From a virus: a stretch of 54,586 bases of DNA. The DNA lies in the IMG/VR virus record IMGVR_UViG_3300021376_000078, positions 1-54,586 of that record. The stretch is one strand, 5' to 3'. The notes beneath the pieces are model-generated. The model ran no database searches, was not told where the DNA came from, and saw only the letters and a program-made list of their open reading frames with translations. Shown here piece after piece: positions 53,330 through 54,586 of this stretch; within the stretch, counting starts at the first letter, position 1; each line of letters starts with the position of its first letter. Both the position numbers and the translations under genes were made by a program.

Positions 53330-53403
53330 GGGCTTATAGCTCAATCGGTTAGAGCAAACGACTCATAATCGTTAGGTTGCAGGTTCAAGTCCTGCTGGGC
53401 CCA
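53330..53403 (+). tRNA. tRNA with CAT anticodon (Met or lysidine-modified Ile)
   Basis: Acceptor GGGCTTA pairs with TGGGCCC (two G:U pairs), the anticodon loop is CTCATAA, and the T-arm GCAGGTTCAAGTCCTGC is regular. Anticodon CAT fits elongator Met or Ile2. The anticodon arm and the following GTTAGGT resemble Ile2, but the identity cannot be settled by eye. CCA is not encoded. Confidence 0.93.
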
Positions 53404-53417
53404 CATAGGAGAATAAA

Positions 53418-53564
53418 ATGAATAATAAAGAAAAATTAGAACAAATGATTGAAGTTGCTAAACAAGTTCTTAAAGAAAACCCAAACGATACATGGGTTCA
53501 AAAAGGACTGGTTGAAATGCAAAAGGAAGTTGATAGACTGAATAAATTAGAAAAAGATAAATGA
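53418..53564 (+). CDS. Small helical protein, 48 aa
   Basis: An ATG with AGGAG upstream opens 49 codons immediately after the tRNA. The product begins MNNKEKLEQMIEVAKQVLKE and ends with a Lys-rich helix. It is amphipathic and without signal or cysteine. It could be a real small phage protein; the function is unknown. Confidence 0.65.
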   Translation: MNNKEKLEQMIEVAKQVLKENPNDTWVQKGLVEMQKEVDRLNKLEKDK

Positions 53565-53680
53565 CCAAAGAAAGACTTTACATATACCGTATGTTTTTAC
53601 TATCTGTTTGGAATTGAGTAGTAGATAAGATAACAAATAGATAATTATTCCCTACACACTCCTCCCCGGAGTTTGCAATC

Positions 53681-53721
53681 GGGGCGCCGTTTTCGTGGTT
53701 GTTTTCGGTGCCCCACTTTTT
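53681..53721 (+). terminator. GC-rich terminator with possible alternative hairpin
   Basis: A 9-bp stem (53681-53689 with 53706-53714, one G:U) is followed by ACTTTTTA. An upstream CCCCG (53664-53668) can pair with the CGGGG at 53680-53684, which would block the terminator stem. This suggests attenuation or simply a strong terminator. Confidence 0.8.
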
Positions 53722-53741
53722 ATTAACTAACCGAATAAACC

Positions 53742-53894
53742 ATGATTAAAGGAAAAGATCTAACTCTTGTTGAGGAATCATATAACGAAGGATATGAGAC
53801 CGGAATAATGGACTTTATTGCCAGATTGAAAACAGTATTCCCTATTGATGAAGAACACTTTGTTACTATCGCCAGAGACTTACTTGACGATTGA
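53742..53894 (+). CDS. Small protein, 50 aa
   Basis: An ATG opens a frame of 51 codons with product beginning MIKGKDLTLVEESYNEGYET and ending ARDLLDD. It overlaps the convergent minus-strand gene at its 3' end by 15 bases. No strong ribosome binding site precedes it. Its composition is protein-like rather than repeat-like. No function is recognised. Confidence 0.6.
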   Translation: MIKGKDLTLVEESYNEGYETGIMDFIARLKTVFPIDEEHFVTIARDLLDD

Positions 53895-54458
53895 TTGCAT
53901 GAATAGTTTATATCCATCAACATCCCTTACTTCGATACCATTGTATTGTTGTGACCACTTTTCTCTACTTGGAAATAGGAATGTTGGAACACCTGCACCT
54001 ATTGATGTTTTTATTAACTTTGCAGTATCATATCCCGTACATTTTCTACTGACATCCACATCAATTCTCTTGATATAATTTAATGCATTAGGAATATACA
54101 TATCTTTTGAATAGATACGGTCTTCGTATTCTTCGTATTCATCATTACCGTGCATGCCATGATAATAATTGTAAGCACCACCTTTATATTTGTTTCCTAA
54201 TTTTGTCCCATCCAATTCAAATCTAACAAAGTGACATGCATACCGGAATGACTTTGTATACCCTTCTATCTTTGTTCTTGCAACGGACATATAATACCCA
54301 TCGTCATACTTTCTGCCAGGATCAACATTGGGTTCAACCGGCACATCAGTCAATCTAAAACGGTTTGTTTCTATTATATTATTTGCCGCTTCCGTAGTAG
54401 TAAAGTGATATACTATGTCGGATATGCGTTCCATCAATATGTCTTTTAATTTAATCAT
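53880..54458 (-). CDS. Possible ADP-ribosyltransferase-fold protein, 192 aa
   Basis: After a short leader (MIKLKDILMERI) the protein has VYHFTTTEAANNIIETNRFR (Y17, H18), followed by YYMSVARTK and VRFELDGTKLG. Farther on it has YEDRIYS (E112). The H-then-S/T-then-E spacing is suggestive of ADP-ribosyltransferase folds such as DarT-like or RNA phosphotransferase relatives. Similar proteins are common in environmental phages without assignment. The start overlaps the stop of the gene at the right edge. The fold relation is tentative, and no substrate can be named. Confidence 0.85.
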   Translation of the reverse strand: MIKLKDILMERISDIVYHFTTTEAANNIIETNRFRLTDVPVEPNVDPGRKYDDGYYMSVARTKIEGYTKSFRYACHFVRFELDGTKLGNKYKGGAYNYYHGMHGNDEYEEYEDRIYSKDMYIPNALNYIKRIDVDVSRKCTGYDTAKLIKTSIGAGVPTFLFPSREKWSQQYNGIEVRDVDGYKLFMQSIVK

Positions 54459-54586
54459 ACCATGTTTACCTTATTTGTTATTTTGTATAAATTCAATGCC
54501 CTACCACTACCAACCTTAACAGGATTTTGTTTAATCAAATATCCGTCTCTCACAAGGGTATTGAAAAATTTTTCACCATCATCATA
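54455..54586 (-). CDS. C-terminal fragment of a gene cut by the right window edge
   Basis: A frame of 43 codons plus stop (TGA at 54455-54457) enters from the right edge and ends within the ATG of the next gene. The fragment reads YDDGEKFFNTLVRDGYLIKQ and then GSGRALNLYKIT, with a winged-helix look. Nothing more can be said without the N-terminus. Confidence 0.65.
   Translation of the reverse strand, partial: YDDGEKFFNTLVRDGYLIKQNPVKVGSGRALNLYKITNKVNMV

Noticed and set aside
53561-53617. A further tiny frame of 18 codons overlapping the end of the 48-residue gene
   Set aside because: Too short and without supporting features.
1-54586. Diversity-generating retroelement acting on the fibre genes
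   Set aside because: No reverse transcriptase and no template/variable repeat pair was seen; the repeats present are tandem coding repeats.
1-54586. Insertion sequences or homing endonucleases
   Set aside because: No transposase, HNH or GIY-YIG homing gene with flanking repeats was recognised in the window.

Overview
The window looks like an interior piece of a large, AT-rich, T4-like (contractile-tailed) phage whose host is probably a member of the Bacteroidota. The phage assignment rests on recognisable T4-type parts: baseplate wedge proteins like gp6 and gp25, a gp5-like hub protein, a gp55-like late sigma factor, a TOPRIM primase and gp47/gp46 recombination nuclease domains. The host inference rests on promoters. 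At least four sites carry a TTTG box, a 19-base spacer and TATATTTG, TATATTCG or a close variant (TATATTGG), which fits the Bacteroidota consensus (TTTG, about 19-21 bases, TAnnTTTG). No capsid, portal or terminase gene and no DNA polymerase gene is seen, so the genome extends beyond both edges.

Positions 1-41100 (minus strand) are essentially one virion assembly block. In transcription order it holds a coiled-coil membrane protein, a ClpP-like protease, a small membrane protein, the gp55-like sigma factor and a gp5-like hub. Next come a 1458-residue tail protein with a probable cell-wall peptidase domain, gp25-like and gp6-like wedge proteins and several large baseplate or fibre proteins. 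An array of five paralogous proteins follows, then collagen-like and repeat-rich fibre proteins at the left edge. A small replication/recombination cassette is embedded in it (7623-12745): a T7-type endonuclease I, two small proteins, a primase and a single-chain Mre11-Rad50 fusion.

Positions 41137-46474 (minus strand) are accessory: a UvdE-type UV endonuclease, ThyX, a lipoprotein, small membrane proteins, a secreted lytic transglycosylase and a secreted phosphodiester-glycosidase-like protein. A divergent region near 46475-46600 separates this from a plus-strand block (46601-53894). That block has strong promoters, short conserved phage proteins, a Lys-rich DNA-binding-like protein, an HTH protein, and a MoxR ATPase / VWA plus HExxH / second HExxH module. 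It ends with a TlpA-like thioredoxin, two tRNAs and tiny genes. The right edge returns to the minus strand with a possible ADP-ribosyltransferase-fold protein.

The most notable observations are the Mre11-Rad50 fusion, the primase that has lost three of four zinc ligands, and the five-member paralogue array. Also notable are the promoter repeats that overlap the 3' ends of upstream genes (one copy duplicated together with a C-terminal coding tail) and the MoxR/VWA/double-HExxH cluster. All functions are read from sequence motifs and remembered family features; no database search was run.
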